DNA of 64,000 nt from Quercus robur (GCF_932294415.1 NC_065539.1:36144001-36208000), one strand, 5' to 3'; positions 44,581 to 58,112 are shown, counted from the first letter of the stretch. Notes: generated from the sequence alone by a model not told the origin. Made by a program: numbers and translations.

Positions 44581-46078
44581 TCACATATGTCCTCCTCCCT
44601 CTTCCTTCTCTTCCAAAACTGAGATTAGATTACTCTCATTGTTCTTCACATCATGCCCAGATCCAGGCCCGAATACCGTGTCCGAGAAAGGAATGTCTGG
44701 TAATGAATTCTGGCCTTTACTCCTCGACGACCTTATTGAGCCACCACTAGATCCAGATGATCCCTTTGATTTCCTCCGTCGAGAGTATTTGGGGACAGGA
44801 GGCGAGTCTTGTGATGGTGAGTCATGTCCATGGTTTGAATTCCGGAGACGCCTCGTGTGTCGTGTTGTGCTAGATGGTGATGGTGATGGTGATGGTGATG
44901 GTGTTGGAGAATCCAACGAATCCATTAAGCTGTGATGCCTCGAGGACTTTTGTGCATCTAAGCTCCAGCGTGGGGAGATACCAGGTGAACCATTACTTGA
45001 TGATCTAATATTTCCAAGCAGTGGTTCTTGAATTTCAGGGCCACTTGGCTTTTTATCTATAAATGTGGCAACAAGTAATGCAACATTTAGTGTTAAGTCT
45101 TTGTATTGGATAAATGATTTTAGAAGAAGAAGCAAACCTTCAAATGACAATGTGGCTTCTCCAAAAGAATCCAATGTCCCGGATGAGTCTTCTTGGGTAG
45201 ATTTATACTCCCTCATCTGCACAAATCATATTATCATAATCATAGTTTTTCAGATAAAGTACATAAAATATGTTTATACCTAAGCTTGGTTGTTAATGAA
45301 GCATGGCAAAGACACTCTTGTTTTTATTAAAGAAGTGTGGCATCCACTCATTGTGCGTGAGATATCCCGAAAACTCCCACTCCCACGAGTCGATAGTGTG
45401 GTAAACGAAACTTAGAACGTCTGGGTTTACAGCATGTTTTTCATGTCTATTGAGCTCACTACTCGGGCTATCCCTAAAGGGACAAGTGGCAAAGACTTTG
45501 AATTGGTTTTGTTCATAACAATGAATAAATTGAGGAGGCAAAAAAGAGGGAAAATGAATGCAATATACCCAGCTCGGTGAATCTGCAGATGGACCGTCCC
45601 ATCCAATATGCGCAACGTGTTTTACATCTGTGGGATAGCCAATTTGCATTTCTGGTTCTTTTTCATCTGCAAAAAATGACATTTTTTTTTGTCAGCCCAT
45701 ATTTTTCAACTGCAGATTGAGGAAATGATTTACTCATTATTGAGGATACTAAAATTAATGCCCATTTTCCATAGCTGATTAAACAGAAATATGCAAGACA
45801 ACCAAGAAAAAAAATTAAATTAAATTACAATGGTACGTACAATGATATTTTATAACCTGACCAAGAAAGATTGAAAAGAATAATTACAAAAGAAAAATGA
45901 TATACCATAATTGTAGATTGCTGGTTAATTTTGACAACATAATTGAGAGAAGGAAATTAATATAGACCAAGTACACTTTTGACAAAAAATATTTCAATTC
46001 AGAATAGTTTTCTTACTTACCAAATATTTGTGATATGTATCTTAGGCCTTTAAAAATACCCTTCACCTTGGTCGCCAT
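44581..46078 (-). CDS. ROP-interactive CRIB-motif protein (RIC family), four exons
   Basis: Exons 46078-46021, 45666-45569, 45216-45138 and 45056-44581 join in frame to 236 residues. Exon 1 gives [19 protein letters not shown]. Exon 2 (residues 20-52) carries the CRIB motif: I28-G-Y-P31, H36, H39-I-G-W-D43. Exon 3 starts MREYKST right after the SPSW end of exon 2, as in RIC6/RIC7-like proteins. CRIB proteins of this family bind active ROP GTPases at the plasma membrane and steer cytoskeleton and vesicle traffic in polar growth. The last exon codes for a Ser/Pro/Arg-rich, disordered tail with an SPSPSPSPS run, encoded by a GGTGAT microsatellite (44876-44905). All splice sites are GT/AG and there is no frame damage. 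A - strand TATATA at about 46097-46102 is close to the ATG; the promoter may lie further upstream. Confidence 0.9.
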
Positions 46079-47844
46079 TTTTGCTGAAGGACTTGGCTAT
46101 ATACACCAGAAAACTTACACTAGGGAAAAGTGCAGGTGAGCGTTCGCGTTGGGGTATCAAACTTTACACTGCAATATTTTGGAATTGTTAATAACAATGG
46201 TGTAAACATAAACAGAATATAATTGCAACATGAAAATTTTGTTGTCCCACTTATTTCCACTTGATATTATGTCAATTATCTATCACAATAATCTTAAGAC
46301 ATCTTTGTTTATCTTGCCATCATCCCATTAGCTATTAGATCTTTTGCTCATGTGATTTGCAATGCAAGATTATCCAATTCAGAAATAATTCCATAATTTT
46401 TTTTTTGGTCAATCTATGCTTTGTGGAAACTTGACAAAAAAATTGGCAAACTTTTAAAGACTGCATACATGATGCCCAAGATCAATTATAAGAAGAATAT
46501 CTATTATGAAGAGGGAAAAGTGTCCAACAATGTAGGTGTCTCTCTTCAATGTCAATGACACTTCCTTCTTTGTGATCAAATATCAAAGAAATTTTCTCCG
46601 AGGATCAGACAATCGGTCCAGGACCAAGCCACATGAAACGGAGGTCATTATTCAGTAGTTCAAATCTCCCCCTCCACCTTTCTTTGGGATCAAAACTTAT
46701 TAAAAACTAGAATTTTATTATTGATGAATATTAAAAACTATATAATATATACAACTTGTTCATGTTTATGCATTTATAAGTTACCGCAACTCTCTTAAAG
46801 GAGTTATGGATTTCTCATCAATCAAGAAAAAACAGAAAAGGTCTTTAAGAGAAATCATACCTTTAGACCAAAAATGAAGATGAACCTAAATTGGTAAAAC
46901 TGCATGATATTCTTGGCTTTTCCATCTGGTGCTAAAATCACATCACATTTTCTGACCAAACCCTCACAATACTTGATTCTAAAAGCCTCACTATTGTGAC
47001 CAAACGATAAATTTTCAAGTTATAATAAGAAATTCAAGAAAATAAAAATGCAAAATTATTCTATAGCAATTAATTCTTAGTTGTAAATTGTGTATGGTCA
47101 ATCCAGAAGAGAAGAGGGAGGAGACTTTGAATTGGAAAATCCAAAAATATGGGTTTTGATCGATGGACCCGTGACGCGGTGTTCGTTGGGTTCCAAGTCA
47201 AATCAAAACCATCAGCTCACCGGATTTTCAGGTATAAAATCCAGAGAGGTAGAGCTAAAAACCCCCAAGGACATGGCCTAAATTTGAGCTGGTCTCTTAA
47301 CTGTCATTGGTGTAAGCGTGGGAAAAACGGTTGTGAAAAAAGAAATGTAAGCCAATTAGGGAATGGACAAGAATAAATAAAAAGAAGATGAGTTAGTGTG
47401 GGTTGTAAAATCAGTACAAGAATTCTATTTTTGGTAAACGAAATTTTTTTTTTTTTAATTATTATTTTAGGTTCACAACAACAAGAAGTTCTAATAATTT
47501 ACTTAAAGATTGTTCGAATTAAACCAAAATGGTGATCCGGTTTTGAATGAACACGTTCAACATATCTAATTGTAATTGTTAGATAGAACTTTGGAGCTTT
47601 CTTTCTTTTTCATTTTATTATAAATTATTTAATTTTTTTTCTCCGACCATGTCAAAGGTATACAAAATTTTTTGGTTCAGGTTTAAGTCTAGTATCCAGT
47701 GGTACTTGACCCATTGAGATGGCGACATGTGTCCACTTTTAGACACGTGTCACGATTTAACCGGTTCCAATGCACTGGATGCATCAGACCTAAACCAAGT
47801 CCAAATTTTTTTTGGGGCAAATTATGTTCTTCCCTTATATATAA
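46079..47844. other. Upstream region of the RIC gene and spacer
   Basis: The proximal part should hold the RIC promoter; no clear element stands out. A GC-richer patch at about 47085-47350 has overlapping open frames but no recognisable domain. Confidence 0.4.
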
Positions 47845-48836
47845 CTAGACGATGTCTCGCGCGATGTGCGAATACGTTATGATTTTATTTGAAATCATTT
47901 TTATGTATATTATGACCTACTTATAATACTTATTTTGTTGTATAATATTTATATTTGCCCACAATGTTGTTGAATATTTTGAAACTTGATTTTCTTAATT
48001 CATATATATATATATATATATATATTTAAATTGTATAATACTATAAGACTATAACATATTATAATATTTACTGTTAAAAGTTGACTTTATTTTAAGCTCA
48101 TTAAATGATTTTGAAATCTATAAATAAGAATTTAAAGCATAAAATGCTTTTATATCCTAAAATTAAATAAATTTAAGCAACCTCACAAACACTTCCTCAA
48201 CCACTTTATTCTCACAATTAAATATGGAGACTTCAATCTCAAACACCCAATTCATTAACTCAATGAAATTAAAGAAATCATTTGTAAATATCAACATAAA
48301 GTTAACATGATTAAACAAAGATAAATTGGTTAAAAACACATCCATTTATCAAAATTTAATTGCCTTTAGTTGGGTTCCTGTATCCTTTAAAAAAAAGAAA
48401 AAGTAAAAAACACTTTGAAATCATCATCAATTTTTATTTTTATCACTATGGCTCATATCGCAAAAAATTAACAGTAAAAAAACTACAAATAAACATACAA
48501 AATATGAGTTCTAAAAAAAAAAAAAAAAAAAAGCTAACTTTATAAATAATCAATTAGAATTTTCTTTTTCTCTCTCTTTAGTTCTCAAACAAAATACATT
48601 TATGATTTTTCCAAACCAAAATCTCAAGCATCCAAAGACTCAGAGAATCATAACTTTCACAAAATTCACAACGTTTGACTTCAACATCAAAACCATTAAC
48701 TATTGTCACTAAATAAAATTGCAAGCCCCCTTCCTTCGTCATCCTACTCATGTGGGTTAGGATCAAATGGTATGACAATATTGGAGTTATGTAGGTGTCG
48801 TTGAAAGGTTGAAGGTAAATGAATTAAGTGAAAAGA

Positions 48837-48868
<32 letters not shown>

Positions 48869-49131
48869 GTAAAAGTGAAAAGAGTGAATGGAAAAGTCTT
48901 GAAATATTGAACCAAATGAAATATATAGTAGTCTTTAAACATTGAACCAAAGGAAATAAAGAATCTCTATTTTTAAATTTATTTTTATCTCTGATATGGG
49001 CTTAAGAGTATTTCAATTCTTCTTCTCAAAAAAAAAAAAAAAAAAAAGTATTTCAATTCTCTTCATAAAGTGTGCCACATGACAGAGTCTCATGCTCTCA
49101 CGCATGAGGTCTCTTCTTTTATATATATTGA
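47845..49131 (-). mobile_element. Non-autonomous Helitron, 1287 bp
   Basis: On the - strand it begins TCAATATATATAAAAGAAGAGACC after a host A, and ends with a GC hairpin (TCGCACATCGCGCGA) followed by CATCGTCTAG and a host T. TC start, hairpin, CTAG end and A/T insertion site are the Helitron signature. Contains poly-A and AT microsatellites and no genes. Confidence 0.7.
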
Positions 49132-49173
49132 TTTGTGGGTGATTTCAAGTTGCTCTAAATTTTAAGAAGTTTA

Positions 49174-49594
49174 GGAAATTATATTTTATCACCCTAAACT
49201 ATAGCTCATATTACACGTTGCACTCTATAATTTTCAAATGCACATTTTGTACCTTAAACTATGACAACTATTACACACTTACATTTTGTACTCTGATGTT
49301 AAATTTGTTGTTAACTTGGATGGAAATTTAAAGTTTAGGGTGCAAACTGTAATCAGGAATATAGTTTAGGATGATAAAATATAATTTATATTTTGTTTTT
49401 AAAGGATTGAGAAGAGAGGCAATTAAGTACTTTCACATGGTGACATATTTTTCCACCCAAATTAATGGCAAACTTGATGTCGAGTTACAAAATGTAACAA
49501 TGATCATAGTTTATGGTGCAAAATGTGCATTCAAAAAATTTAGAGTGCAATGTGTAATTAGGAGTACAGTTTAGGGTGGTTAAATGTAATTTTT
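49174..49594. mobile_element. Non-autonomous element with about 95-bp inverted ends
   Basis: Left ATTATATTTTATCACCCTAAACTATAG is mirrored by the right TTTAGGGTGGTTAAATGTAAT. Further matching words are TTACACGTTGCACTCT and AATGCACATTTTGTACC. The interior has a second partial pair near 49330-49385. Confidence 0.7.
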
Positions 49595-49880
49595 CTAAAA
49601 TGTTTTAATTAAAGTCTTAAAATTTTAAATTGTTTCAATTCACCTTCAAAGCTACGAAATAAAAATAATAATAAAATCAAGTAGATTGTACGTGAAGCAT
49701 TTATCAGCATTTAAAAAAATGAAAAAAAAATAATAATAATAAAGAATCGTCACCTTAACACCAGGTGGTATTTTGATACCAAAAAATCTCATCACAATTT
49801 CATTGAATTGGATTTATTTATTAGGATAGTTTATTATTGGGTAAAGGTTATAAGAATAACAACACATTTTAGTCTAGTAA

Positions 49881-50097
49881 GGCTGGGTTTGGATAGCGTT
49901 TGACGTCTGCGTCTGGGCGTTAGGTGTTTAAATAGTGGATCCTATACACTGTTCACAGAACTTAAAAAACTCTTTTTTCACTAAAACTTTCATTAAAAAT
50001 GAGTCTCACGGCACTATTCACACATTTAAAAATTATTTTGCTATAATATTTTCAGTTTTCAGCAATAAGTGATATCTAAATACACTAAGTTTCTAAG
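49881..50097. mobile_element. MITE family 1, copy c
   Basis: GGGTTTGGATAGCGTTTGACG starts the copy; ACTGTTCACAG and GGCACTATTCACACATTT lie in the middle; the end is TTTTCAGTTTTCAGCAATAAGTGATATCTAAATACAC. Confidence 0.7.
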
Positions 50098-50377
50098 ACT
50101 GGATTAAACCCAATCTATCATACTTGACCTGTTTGCCAGGTTTGCTTGGACAAGTCCAGATGTGAAATTTTTGGGAACTATTTAGGGTATGTTTCCTCTA
50201 GCAGGGCCATATTTCTATTTATAGTTTCATTTCCATGCAACTTTGAGAGTTTTTGCAAACTAAATAAAGACAAAAATGAAACTACCCCCTCGAAATTTGG
50301 GACAGTATTGAATTGAGACCATTTGCAATGTCGTCCTTTAATCCATCCTTATCAATGATGTAGAGGTTAAGTTCTAA

Positions 50378-50545
50378 CTAAGCCTCCTTTTTTTTTTTTC
50401 TTTTTTTTTTTTTTAAGAAAGTTTCAATTTATGCCATCGACTCATAATAATAACTTTTTGTCATTGGACTAAAATACCAATTAGTTTTTTGTGTAGACGG
50501 GGTGCTAACTAAGCATGTGATCATCACAATTGCTCTAGTTGAAGT
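50378..50545 (-). mobile_element. tRNA-derived SINE, diverged
   Basis: Related to the SINE at 22732-22890: both share the TCATTGGACTAAAATACCAATTAG / CAGCAGACCAAGACATCAATCAG line and GTTTTTTGTGTAGACGGGG / GTTTTTGGTGTAGGTAGGG. The A tail is the T run at 50392-50415. Confidence 0.6.
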
Positions 50546-50639
50546 GCACAATATCATTTAAAATGTGATTATCTAAAATAATATATCATTTAAAATGTAT
50601 CGCTCAAAAAATAAAAAATTTTGGGGGAAAAGCTAATCT

Positions 50640-50673
<34 letters not shown>

Positions 50674-51254
50674 AAAAAGAGGATAAATAAAGATTCAAAT
50701 GAAAAGGCTATCCATCAAGACCGGTTCAGTTCATTTTAGGGCCTAAAGGCTAGAGCAAAAACTTTGAGTTGGGTCTTTTTTTTGTATATTTATATATTAA
50801 TTAAATAATATTTATTTAAATTTTGATAATGTTGAATTTTGGTAATAAATTTGTAAAACTATTGATTTTGAAAGAGAGAGAGAGAGAGAGAGAACCAAAT
50901 AATCTATTCACCTTCTAACTATTTGGAAGATTAAATTTGTTTTACACTCTTAAACTATCCCAAATAGAGTAAAACACATTAGTTTCAGTTCAAGTCTCTA
51001 GCCCTTCCCATGTATTTTGTCCTGAGCTTAATGATTTGGATTTTAGCGGTAAAAATTGTGGGTGTTGGTGATGATGATGAGGGGGGTCTTTGCGAAAATG
51101 ATAAGGTTTGTTATAATGATTGAGTTCTCAAAGTCAATCTAGTTGATCGACATCTCATTTAGAAGAAAATGGGATTGGGGTTTTTGATTTTGAGGAGGCT
51201 AGTCCTAGATCATGAACATGTTCAAAAGTGAAAGAAATATGCAACAACGTTAAC
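50546..51254. other. AT-rich spacer with poly-A block and GA run
   Basis: An A run lies at 50641-50671 and a GA run at 50874-50893. No gene seen. Confidence 0.45.
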
Positions 51255-51545
51255 TTCCAACTACGTAAATATTGTCCGTTTTAGAGACTGCTATCCATTA
51301 AAAAGATGTCACTCCTTTTAATCACATTACCATGTGCTTTCCTAGGCAGTGTGGAATTCCATGGATTACAAGACCTCCCTTTTGGTTCTCTACAATCCAT
51401 CCCCTTATGGGTACACGCGTCTTCACACATGAGGCCCACACTTCTGGCTAGGGATAGCTCTGATACCATTTGTAACGACCTTAGCTGCTATATAAGGGAA
51501 ACAATGAATCATATAACATGGGAAATTATTACAAACTTTATGGAT
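51255..51545 (-). mobile_element. LTR-retrotransposon remnant: LTR end plus initiator-Met primer site
   Basis: On the - strand an LTR-like end (CTTATATAGC TATA box, then GGTCGTTACA at 51480-51471) is followed by AATGGTATCAGAGC. The primer site complementary to tRNA-iMet is at 51468-51457. About 200 bp of leader continue to the left. No gag or pol follows, so it is a truncated or TRIM-type element. Confidence 0.65.
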
Positions 51546-52089
51546 TAAAATTTTAGTTTTTAAATTTCAACGACCAAAATTAAAATTGCCACAAGCTTAA
51601 GGGGTACATTTTGTATATTAGTATTAAATAAATATTACTATTTGTCTCAAAATCCATGACAATGCTTTGGTTTTTAGAGCATTCACTAGTATAACCAAAA
51701 TTTTCTCTATTTAAACAAAATTTTACTTTTTGTACATTAAAAAAAAAAAGAAAAAAGAAAATCTTACATCCAACTCTTTATTTCCTTCTCTGTTTTATTA
51801 AAATATTAACTTTTTTAATGTTCATTAATTTTTCTCTCTTTACAAAACCTGCCTTCAAATCTCTCAATCTTAACCGTCTTGGAAACCCACCACAACAACC
51901 ATACCCAAATCTTGTTACCAAAAAAAAATAATAATAATAAAAAAAATCTAAAATAAAAATAAAAGAAAGGCTTGTCTTTTGGTTGCGGAGAAGACCTCGT
52001 GAAGAAAAGACCTCCCCAATCTCCAAGCATATTGCACCACACCAATCTTGGCGGCACCTCATTGAGAGAGGGATGAGATGAGGGGCGAC

Positions 52090-52134
<45 letters not shown>

Positions 52135-54782
52135 AATATAAAAATATATTTTTGCCTAAGCTACAACATTCTATATTTTTAAAGAACCTCTGAAACTAAA
52201 TGACATTTTGGCTAATAGATTGATAATTGAATATGGGTGATTTTTGGAGTCTTTTAGGAATATTTTGACTGGGTTAGTGTTTTAGCTCAACCAATGTGCA
52301 CTCTTAGCTAGAAGAAATTATAAAGCCTCTTTATAAAACGACCACAGTACAACATGGAATGGCTTTAATAACATGCATGCCCAAGCAAGTTGTTCATTTT
52401 GCCTTTTTATCTATATATAAAATAATAGGTGAAGCAGAGAGAGTGTGAAATTGAATTCCAAATTAGAACTCTAATTTTGTGCCATGTGTCTAAAATCTGA
52501 AATTGAAGTTGAATTTTGTATCACGTGGCTAAATGTATGTGGGCTCATTCTCATTAAAATCACTTCTATGTATCGGGTCAAGTGGGTTACTGTGCTAATT
52601 AAGTTTTTTCTTGATTTTGTAGTCAAACGTGAAAACCAAAGAGATTAATATCGGTGATAAGAACTTGGTTTGGGTACATTGCATAATTTCCAAAAAGATA
52701 GCAAAACCAGAGTTTGCATCTTTGTTATAAATTGCTTACAAAGTTTGTATCTTTACATTTGCACTGAGTTTCGGATTAAAGTGCTTTCTTCTTGGTTCTG
52801 ACACTGAGTTTTGTTTATTATTCACTTACGAAGTTTGCATCTTTACATTTGTTATAAATTGCTAATATGTGATTAGATGCACATTATGCCTAAAATTCAC
52901 TATCCTTATATTTGGCTTTTTGTTCAGGTTGGACACCTATAACAATGAAGAAAGCACTGCTGTGGACTGATGGATGATACTTTTTGTAGGCTGCAAAGGA
53001 ACTTAGTGATCAATGGAATCTCACACAAATTGGAGAGGACCTAGCTGTAGATGTCTGGATGGCAAGTGTGAGTCATTATGTTTTTAAAATGTTCAGTGAA
53101 GGTAAATGTTATGAACAATGTAAATTTTCCGAAGAGAGATTTATTATTTTATATTTACGCAAGTTTGGTCGCCTTCTTGGAGTGGATCACTCCACCCTGT
53201 CTTTCTACTGGAATTTTTTATTTAGATTGTTACAATTTAATTCGAAATTTTATTTGAATTTTCCTATTGTTGTTACTATCATATATTATCATTCCAATTG
53301 TTCATTCCAATTTTACTATACAAGTGTACAATCTAATTATTTTTAATTTTGCTATCATGTGCAGAAGCCAATGAGATGAAATTAATAACACATTAAACAC
53401 TCATGCTTTGGGAATCGGTAGTACCAATCTAAATTCATTGGACCTGCTTCGTGATAATATAACTATGAAGGATGTATAAAAACACGCACAAACCCATCTC
53501 TCTATAAAAAGAGAGTGGAGAGGATTTCTTTTATCAGCCATGGAACTTTAGAGGTCTTTTTTTCACACAAATGCCCATCATGTTACAAAATGACCCATCA
53601 TAAAACTACAAAATGAGTACAACTCTGAGGATTTTTTTTTTTTTAATTTAAAATTTTTTAAGCTGCGAAAATTTCAATCACAAATAGAGATTGAAAATTC
53701 AAAAGCGTGAATGGATCTTTTGGATAAACATTATCACCAAGGTTCATCTTTCTGTGTAAAATATATATACTGCTAAGTTTTGTTAATGAAATTTTCTAGT
53801 TTATAATAAAAATAAATCATTCAACATTCAACCCCCACCATCTAGCTTACATATTATTTCTCTCACAAACAAGTAAACCGCACACTATATAGAATCCACA
53901 TATTGTAAGAAAGAGATCATATATATTTAATACACCAGATGCTTTCAAGAAAGAGTCGATCTAAGCATCTCTACCTCCAAGAAGAGAAAATAATTAAATC
54001 TAAAGATGAATTCCAACTAGGTCAATTGAAAAAGTCTCTTGTCGTCCACTACATGACCTAGATTCAAATCAAGGAAGCCCCAAAATAGGATCCTAAGTAC
54101 AAGAGCTTTGCTTAAAATTATAAACCAAAGTCAAATCATAGGTCCAATGATCAATCACATTGAATTAAGATGAATGTCTGCCAATAGCAATAGTTAAAAA
54201 TACTGGCAACATAAAAACCACAATTCCATCTCAGAAAGAGTTGTATACCATTCTTTTCTTTTACTCATCTTTCCCACATTATCCCTAAATTCAAACATGA
54301 GTCAATCAAACCTTAATTGCAATCTAGATATACCTTTCCTCCTAGCTAAAATTTTTCTGCATAAGCAGCTAGCAATTGGTTAGATGCTAATTTGTCTGAA
54401 TGAAAACATCAATTGGTCAACCATCGATCTTCAGCACCAATGTTGACTAAAGCATTAGCACCTAAGCAAGTAGAATCTCAAGCAACTTTGAGTAGCATAT
54501 TCAATTTCTGGAGAAATTTTAACAAGAAATAGCTGATTAAAAATAGATAACCACATTAATGCCAAAATAGAATAACCAGAAACAAAGACTTGAAATGATT
54601 CAGGGCAAATTAAAATAAGATTCAAAGGAGCTGGAAGTTGACTTATATAAGGTTTCAAACTTTAGAACCAAATACAAATTATTCAATAGTCAAAACTGAA
54701 AGGTTAAATAAAAATAATAAAAAAGGTGTACAAAAACACCATCACTTGAAGCAAGAGCCACTCATCAGGAGACCTTGTTTCC
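51546..54782. other. Intergenic stretch downstream of the GLTP gene
   Basis: AT-rich. Contains a GA run (52092-52131), a TATCTATATATAAAATAATAGG tract at about 52408 that resembles a Helitron 5' end without a found 3' end, and a GC-richer segment at about 52990-53065 with exon-like edges. No recognisable gene. Confidence 0.4.
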
Positions 54783-55846
54783 TCATGAAGCCTTCAGATC
54801 ATCCAAGCCAACGCTAGCCTGTGCCAAGAGAGGAATTTTAATGAGCCTCAAATTAAAATTTTTTTAAAATGTAAGATTTTTTTTTTTGTAAAAAGACAAC
54901 TCTTATGTACAAAGGACATAGAGAAGCCTAAAGAATACAATTAAAACAAAATATCTATTGAAAACTCAGCACAATCTGTTTGCTTTACAACCTAAGGAAA
55001 TAAAATTGAATTAGACTATATGACATTATCCTTCTGGCCCAATGTAGTATTTTTGCGTTCTTATTTTGTGTGTCCGTTTGACATGATTAATTTTGCCACT
55101 TTTATTCTACTATTCAACTTATTTTTGCTACTAGACATAGGTTACACTGTACTATTTCAGCTAACTTTTACTTTTATCTATAGTACTTTTAACAAAAAGT
55201 TTTTAAGTCTCAGCAAAATAAGCAGATCCCAAACAGACCCTTAAAACACAACTTTCCACTCCACTATTTCAGACTCAAACCTCAAACTCCCATTCTCACA
55301 TTTGCTTTCTCCCTTAATCCAGGAGCACATACATCATTTCAAAAGTTGCTAAGAATAGAAATTATTTTTCCCTCTACTTTCTTCTTAAAGTTTCCTACTC
55401 AGTCGCTAATCATAAATTTTTGCAATCAAAATATGCCCAATCTCCAATACTCAAACTTTAACAACACATTCTGTTAAAGCAAGTCAATCAGCTCCATAAT
55501 AGCATAGGACATCTTACCAGAAACTTGTGATTCTCTTCAAGAAAAGGATAAAAGTTGGTGCAAAATTTTTCTATGTCACCATAGATATCACCGCTGCCTA
55601 TCACCTCCATGAACTTCTTTCTATCTGGAGCAAGCTTCATGGCAACCTGCAAAGTATGAAACAAATCAAAAACTCTGAATGACAATATTCCCCTTTTACC
55701 TAATTAATACAATTCAAAAGTTCTAAAAGGTCACACCAACCAGAGAAAAGTCTGTAAAACAGGGGACATATTGGAGCTAATTCTAAGTAAATACTATCCA
55801 AAAGTTTAAATCTATCCTTCCCCATCTCTTAAGGCCAAAACTTACT

Positions 55847-55896
<50 letters not shown>

Positions 55897-57823
55897 AAAA
55901 AGAATCCCAGTAAAGTTTCTACTTGTATAAAATAATTTCAGAATCACATTGAGGGGGCATCAAAGTCATTACAGTGAAACTTGAACTAGCAAGCCAGCCA
56001 TGCCATTTTTTCAGGGTCTTTCCGTAGGAATCTGAACAGGCCTGTGACATTGTCCAATCCTTATGCTCAAGTAAGTTGCGAAACAATTCCACCAAGAAAT
56101 CCATCGCTCTGAAGATTTAAAATTGAAGGTATCACAATTTGAAAATAAATGAAACAGCAAATGGCAAGCATAAAACAAGCTCCCTCTGAGATTCTCTGTC
56201 TACCTGCCTAAGATGATTTCAGATAAAAACCTTCCAGATAACAACAATGTTAACCATTACCTTTCTAATTGAAATCAATACTTTTTGGTTCAAACATGGA
56301 TGATGAAGTCATCGCTAATGGAAAATTCACAACTTAGTTTGAGCTTTTTAGAGCTCATTTTCAAAAGAGACAAGGATCACACACACACACAAGCATGCGC
56401 ACACACACAGAGTATGGGTGCAAGCCATAGCGTGTGCATCAGTTTACTAATATCTTCAAAGTATTTTCTTGCACATTTGTGTGTAGGTTTGTTAAGATTT
56501 AGAATAAGACCTCAAAGTTCTGTTTCATCCAATATACTTCTCTATAAGTGAACTATGTAAAGATAGGCATAAGTGAACTATGTAATGATACACATTTCTA
56601 ATTTCCTGAGTGCCTTACATGTTAAAAAAATGTATTACTTCTCTTTTTTGATAAATAACAAGCTTTATTAATGAAGTATGTATTACTTCTCAATTTCACT
56701 GTGTATTTGAATGTCCAGATGCAACAAACAGGCAGAAATTATTAGTATCATTCACCTTGTCAACCAAAGAAGACCATTGGTGCAACTGGATGATCCCTTC
56801 GCTGTTTTAGATGCAACCTCTGTTCTAACCATGCTATATAGGTGGTTGAATTCAGATGGATTTGAAGAATATTTAGACTCCAGTCTCTACAAGAAAAAAA
56901 GAAATACATATGGAGTAGGAACATATTGCCTTTAAAACTCAACAAGAAAAAAAGGTTACTTTAGTTTAGATATAACAAAAAGGTCATTCTAATCACATTG
57001 ATGCACTTATTGCAGATCATTCTATATGTCCTAGTTTGGTGACCTATAAAAGATATCTACCATTTCCCAAGCAAGCACTAAGTTAATGCAGAAATAGCAA
57101 AGGAAAATGAACTCTTAAAAAATATTTAAATTGCACTAACAAAAACAAAAGTGAAGCTCAAAATCTCCATCTTTATCAGCTTTTGCAGTTCAAGGCAAGC
57201 TAGGCATGCATTCAATTGAAATGTCACCAAAAAAAAAAATCTTTGCAAGGAAGATAAAAGTAACTCATCCTCAACTACTGTGCTTGAATGGATAAAAAGA
57301 CATGATAAGGACATCTTACCGAGACGTTTCCACCAATATCACTTTTGACAAGGGCCATAGCAGCTCCAAACTTTTCTGCCATCAGAAAGAATGGAAGAGT
57401 TCAATTTTTTATCTTGGAAACAAGCCCATAATGAGCAAGCACCCATACCATATAATCTGTGATTAAGTAGACTTTATCATACTCGCATGACAAAAACATC
57501 AGTTAAATAACAGTGGCACAAAGTTGTAGAAGTGAATGTTCTAGTGTTAAAAAAATGCCTGATTCAAATCAGAATAGGTCTTGAAAGTTTAAGACTAAAT
57601 TGCAGTTGCCATGTTAGACGTTACAAATGACAATGGTTCCACCTTTGGATATTGTTTCCCAATATACCCATTATGCTATGCAACTAAAGGGGTTGGAGAA
57701 TGCACCTATAACAGGCAGTATCTGCTTGCACACTTCCAGGAAAGGCTGGGCCAGGATTTCCCCTTGCTCGGACTTCACATGCTTCATTCCTTCCAAAGCA
57801 GGAGTGAAGACTGTTCCCTCCAT
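54783..57823 (-). CDS. GLTP1: Glycolipid transfer protein (GLTP1-like), six exons
   Basis: Exons 57823-57706, 57375-57320, 56886-56756, 56108-55973, 55646-55518 and 54818-54783 join without error to 201 residues, the usual GLTP length. GLTP proteins are cytosolic all-helical carriers that bind and move glycosphingolipids between membranes. The lipid-headgroup site is present: D52 and N56 in VKSDIGGNVSR, W99 in NGLLWLTR and H138 in KKWHGWLASSS. The human Lys55 position is Arg (R59). Start MEGTVFTPALEGMKHV and end KFLASVGLDDLKAS match the plant family closely. Every junction is GT/AG. Introns hold plain AT-rich DNA plus a 44-bp A block at about 55851-55894 (intron 4 side). An upstream leader exon is likely (see 59236-59300). 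Confidence 0.95.
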
Positions 57824-57835
57824 CTCTATGCTCTG

Positions 57836-58072
57836 CTGCACAAATCAGCCCAAGTAATTTTAAAAAGGGGAAAAGAGTCAATTGGCCTCTGATTTCAAAA
57901 TCAAGGAGAGAGGAGAAAGGCACAAGGCTTCAAAAGAGGGAGAAGGGAATCATGGCTAAAATAATCAAATTCAAAAATTGAAAGCACGGTTATTAAAATC
58001 TTACAATTTTAAATACTATGATTGTACGGATCCACAAAATTGTTAGATCTTGAACTGTATCTCTATAGATCC

Positions 58073-58112
<40 letters not shown>

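Noticed and set aside
44639-44935. + strand frame of 98 codons ending in GDGDGD
   Set aside because: Shadow of the last exon of the RIC gene, including its coding microsatellite.
47090-47376. Two overlapping + strand frames in a GC-richer patch
   Set aside because: No recognisable domain, no matching splice sites; possibly an old leader or repeat fragment. Left unannotated.
55851-55894. Poly-A tract as a retroposed-mRNA tail
   Set aside because: Lies in a GLTP intron with no adjacent retrosequence or target duplication; plain A run, which may also vary by assembly.
57611-57923. Three overlapping frames on both strands
   Set aside because: Shadows of GLTP exon 1; the GLTP reading has splice sites and family motifs.
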